DNA from: Ignavibacteriota bacterium
GTDB lineage: Bacteria; Bacteroidota; Ignavibacteria; Ignavibacteriales; Melioribacteraceae
Length of the DNA stretch: 64,000 nucleotides
Direction: 5' to 3'
NCBI GenBank assembly: GCA_016716225.1
Contig: JADJWT010000001.1
Coordinates: 2,366,501 to 2,430,500, forward strand
The translations under genes were made by a program, and so were the position numbers. Shown here piece after piece: positions 60,709 to 64,000 of this stretch. Below the pieces are notes generated by a model. The model was not told the origin of the DNA, ran no database searches, and saw only the letters and a list, made by a program, of their open reading frames with translations. The stretch's first letter is position 1; each line of letters begins with the position of its first letter.

Positions 60709-61734
60709 ATGGGAATTTTCGATTTATTTTCAACTGATATAGCAATTGATCTTGGAACTGCAAATACTGTAATTTATGTTAAAGGTAAAGGTATTGTATT
60801 AAATGAACCTTCAATTGTTGCATTTGACCGAAACACAAAAAAAATTATTGCACTAGGAAATAAAGCTAAAGAAATGCAAGGTAGAGAACACCGTCAAATA
60901 AGAGTTTCCCGACCAATGCGCGACGGTGTAATCGCCGATTTTGAAATTGCTGAGGGAATGATTAGAGAGTTTATTAAGAAAGTAAACCGCGGAGCATTTT
61001 CGAGTAGGAGAATTGTTGTTGCGGTTCCAAGCGGAGTAACAGAAGTTGAAAAACGCGCTGTAAGAGACAGTGCAGAACATGCTGGTGCAAAAGAAGTTCA
61101 TCTAATTGCGGAACCAATGGCTGCAGCAATTGGAGTTGGAATTGATGTTAGTGCACCAGTTGGTAATATGATTCTAGATATTGGTGGCGGAACAACAGAA
61201 ATTGCTGTTATTGCATTGGATGGAATTGTAAACGAGGAATCTTTAAGAATTGCCGGCGATGAAATGAATAATGCAATAATTCAATTTTTTAAGAAAAATT
61301 ATAATCTCTTAATTGGTGAAAGAACTGGTGAGAAAATAAAATGTGAAGTTGGTTCTGCCGTTCCGTTAAAAGAAGAAATTACAATTCAAGTTAAAGGTCG
61401 TGATTTAGTTGGCGGAATTCCTAAAACCGTTGAGGTTAGTTCCGTAGAAATTAGAGATGCATTAAATGAAAATATTACGCAAATTGTTGAAGGTGTTAAG
61501 CAATCGTTAGAAAGAACTCCACCGGAACTTTCCGCTGATATTTTGGATAGAGGTGTAATAATAACCGGGGGCGGGGCTTTATTAAAAGGATTAGATGAAA
61601 GAATTCGTATGGAAACTAATTTGCCGGTACACGTTGCAGAAAATCCATTATTAGCTGTTGTCAACGGAGCCGGAAAAGTTATCGAAAATATGAATAAGTA
61701 TTCCAAAGTATTTATTCGAAAAAGAAGTTACTAA
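60709..61734 (+). CDS. mreB: Rod-shape-determining actin homologue MreB
   Basis: 341 residues. MreB filaments guide the cell-elongation machinery along the inner membrane. The actin-fold nucleotide site appears as IAIDLGTANTVIY (phosphate 1, about residue 10), MILDIGGGTTEIAVIAL (phosphate 2, about 155) and ITGGGALLKGLDERI (adenosine site, about 285). A GAGGG ribosome binding site (60701-60705) precedes the ATG. It is the first gene of mreBCD-mrdA, whose members overlap or abut. Purine genes just upstream may share the transcript. Confidence 0.97.
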   Translation: MGIFDLFSTDIAIDLGTANTVIYVKGKGIVLNEPSIVAFDRNTKKIIALGNKAKEMQGREHRQIRVSRPMRDGVIADFEIAEGMIREFIKKVNRGAFSSRRIVVAVPSGVTEVEKRAVRDSAEHAGAKEVHLIAEPMAAAIGVGIDVSAPVGNMILDIGGGTTEIAVIALDGIVNEESLRIAGDEMNNAIIQFFKKNYNLLIGERTGEKIKCEVGSAVPLKEEITIQVKGRDLVGGIPKTVEVSSVEIRDALNENITQIVEGVKQSLERTPPELSADILDRGVIITGGGALLKGLDERIRMETNLPVHVAENPLLAVVNGAGKVIENMNKYSKVFIRKRSY

Positions 61735-62570
61735 TGTCAAAATTTGTTAGAACATTTTTAAACAGTTTTAAAGAATATATTGTATTAATACTACTTCTAA
61801 TTTTAAGCCTTCTTATAATAACCTTAAACGAAAATCAAAAGGTTAAAAATGTTAGACTCTTTTCACTTGGAATATTTGCAACTTTTAACAAAATAGTTTT
61901 AGATATTAGTAATTATTTTGAAGATACTGAACACATTGAAGGATTGTTAAAAAACAATGCTCAGCTTATGCTTCAAGTAAATGAACTTAGAGATTATGCT
62001 TATGAACTTGATGAATTAAAAGGGCAATTTGAGTTTAAAACAAAGTCGGATTATAAATTAATTTCTGCTCAAATTGTATCACGACTTGTATCAAAAATCA
62101 GCGGTTATTTCATAATTTCAAAAGGTTCAATAGATAGTGTAGAAATTGGGCTTCCGGTAATAACGGATAAAGGTTTAGTAGGAATTGTGACGGATGTTTC
62201 AAAAAATTATTCTACAATAAGAACATTGGAAAATAGTTTATTTAAAGTTGCAGTAAGAGATCAAAGAAGTAATGTAGATGGAGTATTAAATTGGGATGGA
62301 AAAGACTTACAAATTAAAAATGTTCCAACAACTGAAGATATTGAAGTGGGTGACAGAGTTATTGTGTCTGAATTAAGTACAATAATTCCTCCGGCAATTC
62401 CGGTTGGAGTTATATCAAATAAAGAAAGTACAATTTCCGGAATTCTCAGTAATATAAAAGTTAAACCTTTTGTGGATGTAAATAAAATTAAAAATGTTTT
62501 GATCTTAAAAAAGAAGAAGGATTTTGAACTTGATTCTTTAATCACAAAAGTTAGTGGAGGATTAAAATAA
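61734..62570 (+). CDS. mreC: Rod-shape-determining protein MreC
   Basis: 278 residues: a short cytoplasmic N-terminus, one membrane helix (about 15-32, IVLILLLILSLLIITL), a coiled coil (about 55-105) and a beta-barrel periplasmic domain with the family signatures GLPVITDKGLVGIVTDVS and RSNVDGVLNWDG. It bridges MreB and the synthases outside. The ATG shares its first base with the last base of the mreB stop. The sequence GGAGG near its end serves as the binding site for mreD. Confidence 0.93.
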   Translation: MSKFVRTFLNSFKEYIVLILLLILSLLIITLNENQKVKNVRLFSLGIFATFNKIVLDISNYFEDTEHIEGLLKNNAQLMLQVNELRDYAYELDELKGQFEFKTKSDYKLISAQIVSRLVSKISGYFIISKGSIDSVEIGLPVITDKGLVGIVTDVSKNYSTIRTLENSLFKVAVRDQRSNVDGVLNWDGKDLQIKNVPTTEDIEVGDRVIVSELSTIIPPAIPVGVISNKESTISGILSNIKVKPFVDVNKIKNVLILKKKKDFELDSLITKVSGGLK

Positions 62571-63052
62571 GAATTTTCAAAATCATATTACCAATTTTCA
62601 TTTTTTTACCGGTACTTTTTTTGCAATTTATTTTTGTTCCGATGATAGCAATTGGTTCAATAATTCCAAACTTAATTATTATTTTACTAGTTTATTATTC
62701 GCTTAAATTTGGGCAATTAACCGGAACTATATTAGGTTCTATTTACGGAATTTTATTTGATATTATTTCCGGAGGAATTTTGGGAACTGCAATGTTTTCC
62801 AACACTATTGCTGGATTTTCAGCCGGATATTTTTATAATGAAAATAAAATAGAATTTAATTTAGAAACAATGTTTTTTATTGTTGTAGTATTTATTTCTT
62901 CCTCGTTAAACTCGCTATTCTATTTACTTTTAACAAGTTCCGAAATCAAATTAACTTCATCATATTTAGTGTTTGAAAGTGGTCTTCTACCCGGAATTTA
63001 TACTGCTGCAATCAGTATTCCGTTTGTAATTTTTAACAAAACTAAAAAATAA
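62567..63052 (+). CDS. mreD: Rod-shape-determining protein MreD, apparently starting at an AUA codon
   Basis: 161 residues if started at ATA 62567, a normal length with five or six membrane helices. The first standard start codon in frame is TTG 62621, which would delete the first helix (RIFKIILPIFIFLPVLFLQF). The ATA overlaps the mreC stop as ATAA, and GGAGG (62556-62560) lies six bases before it, exactly the layout used by ATG starts here. Conserved segments include SLKFGQLTGTILGSIYGILF and DIISGGILGT. MreD works with MreC, MreB and PBP2 in elongation. Confidence 0.87.
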   Translation: MRIFKIILPIFIFLPVLFLQFIFVPMIAIGSIIPNLIIILLVYYSLKFGQLTGTILGSIYGILFDIISGGILGTAMFSNTIAGFSAGYFYNENKIEFNLETMFFIVVVFISSSLNSLFYLLLTSSEIKLTSSYLVFESGLLPGIYTAAISIPFVIFNKTKK

Positions 63053-63053
63053 T

Positions 63054-64000
63054 ATGAGTGATAAAATATTTGGATCAAGATTAAGAAGAAATATTTTTAT
63101 TGCCGTAATAATTTTTGTTGGGGTTACATTTACTTTTCAACTAATTAAAATGCAGATACTTGAACATACTTCATATACTTTGCAATCAGATAACAATTCA
63201 ATAAAAAAGAAACCGCTGCAAGCACCAAGAGGGATTTTCTTTGATAGAAATTTAGATGTTTTAGTAAGCAACAAACCAACTTATAATTTGCACATTACTC
63301 CGGAATTATACGATACAAATTTTAACTCTACCATTGAGCAAATAATTGATATTGAAAAAGGTACAATAAATAAAATTTTTGACAAGAATAAAATTTATTC
63401 AAAATATTTACCGCGTATTATAAAACGAGATCTAAATTTTAGCAATGTTGTTTGGTTTGAAGAGCATAGTGAAAAATTAAAAGGTGTAGAAATAATTGTT
63501 GAAATGCAGCGAGATTATTCATATGGAATAAAGGGATCTCACATTTTTGGATATCTTAGAGAAATAAATTCAATCCAATTAGAAAAGGAAAAAAATAATT
63601 ATGATTTAGGAGATTTTATTGGAATTAGCGGGATTGAAAGATCATATGAAAAAATGCTTAGAGGCTCAAAAGGATATGAATTTATTTTAGTTGATTCCAG
63701 AAGAAAAACAATTGGCCGATACCTTGAGGGTTCACAAGATATAAATCCAACCAAAGGAAAAGATCTGATTTTAACAATAGATAAAAATGCTCAACAAGTT
63801 GCAGAAACAGAGTTCGAAGGGAAAACCGGATCGCTTGTTGCAATTGAACCATCAACTGGAGAAATTTTAGCATATGTTAGTGCGCCGGAATATGATTTAG
63901 AAGCCTTTGCAGCGTATACTTCGCGAGAACTAATAAACAAACTAAGCTCTGATCCGCAAAAACCGTTGTTTGATAGAGCAGCTAATTCAATTTATCCTCC
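63054..64000 (+). CDS. mrdA: Penicillin-binding protein 2 (class B transpeptidase), 3' part outside the window
   Basis: The first 315 codons. One membrane helix (about residues 13-32, FIAVIIFVGVTFTF) and the PBP dimerisation domain (APRGIFFDRNLDVLVSNKP near 57; FGYLREI; GISGIERSYEKMLRGSKG near 190) are present, and the transpeptidase domain begins with VAIEPSTGEILAYVSAPEYD near 267. The active-site SxxK would follow immediately after the last bases, which encode FDRAANSIYPP. It is the wall synthase partner of MreBCD. The reading frame is open to the window edge. Confidence 0.95.
   Translation, partial: MSDKIFGSRLRRNIFIAVIIFVGVTFTFQLIKMQILEHTSYTLQSDNNSIKKKPLQAPRGIFFDRNLDVLVSNKPTYNLHITPELYDTNFNSTIEQIIDIEKGTINKIFDKNKIYSKYLPRIIKRDLNFSNVVWFEEHSEKLKGVEIIVEMQRDYSYGIKGSHIFGYLREINSIQLEKEKNNYDLGDFIGISGIERSYEKMLRGSKGYEFILVDSRRKTIGRYLEGSQDINPTKGKDLILTIDKNAQQVAETEFEGKTGSLVAIEPSTGEILAYVSAPEYDLEAFAAYTSRELINKLSSDPQKPLFDRAANSIYP

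Overview
The window is an AT-rich, gene-dense bacterial chromosome segment. It carries about 56 protein-coding genes, one tRNA gene, one SRP RNA gene and very little intergenic space. A member of Ignavibacteriota (Bacteroidota/Chlorobiota group) fits best. The reasons are a type IX secretion cargo with two PorV/PorQ-like partners, BshC of bacillithiol synthesis, bacterial-microcompartment (BMC) shell genes together with a deoxyribose-phosphate aldolase that has a packaging-type N-terminus, an HpnCDE squalene pathway, and LpxH (a Gram-negative outer membrane). Clear GGAGG-type ribosome binding sites also occur, which is less typical of Bacteroidia. The taxonomic assignment is inference from gene content.

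Layout. 1-7 kb: rel (ppGpp), yqgF, two BMC shell proteins, a YbbR-like protein, tmk and an S41 protease. 7-13.5 kb: htpG, a PAP2 phosphatase, a deacetylase, an exonuclease/GIY-YIG fusion and small proteins. 13.5-19.2 kb: a tightly packed run of ymdB-like gene, orphan DNA methyltransferase, folD, deoC, solitary HicB-like gene, trmH-like gene and aroA, with several stop/start overlaps. 19.3-23.4 kb: ettA, then bshC and an alpha/beta hydrolase on the minus strand. 23.6-29.3 kb: an overlapping gene chain (flippase-like protein, GT2, NodB deacetylase, GT2, radical SAM protein, outer-membrane protein) that looks like an undescribed glycolipid or polysaccharide pathway. 29.3-37 kb: M50 protease, lipoprotein, T9SS cargo, two PorV/PorQ-like proteins, FemAB-like protein and GT4. 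37.2-43 kb: SRP RNA, uvrC, glgC, M1 aminopeptidase and lpxH. 43-49 kb: PBP1A, a decayed GIY-YIG/tRNA-Leu duplication, tRNA-Leu(CAG) and hpnCDE. 49-58.5 kb: citrate synthase, a 1593-residue acyl-adenylating/GNAT fusion, pyrG and a TPR protein. 58.5-64 kb: purN, purH, mreB, mreC, mreD and mrdA (cut by the window edge).

How the genes work together. Cell-wall and envelope functions recur: the mreBCD-mrdA elongasome, PBP1A, PAP2, tmk next to an envelope protease, the glycosyltransferase/deacetylase chain and the T9SS group. Nucleotide and one-carbon metabolism is represented by tmk, pyrG, purN, purH and folD. The BMC shell pair and deoC lie about 13 kb apart but probably serve the same deoxyribose-degrading organelle, whose other enzymes are not in this window.

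Most notable observations: hpnD and mreD both have conserved N-termini that begin upstream of any ATG/GTG/TTG, and each has an AUA codon 6 nt behind a Shine-Dalgarno sequence; a BMC shell protein carries a Rho-N/SAP-like tail; a pseudogenised GIY-YIG gene reads into a tRNA gene and is partly duplicated with a palindrome inserted in the tRNA copy; the 1593-residue fusion protein has a large unassigned middle; and dispersed intergenic repeats are built from GAGTAAGAATAAG-like units.
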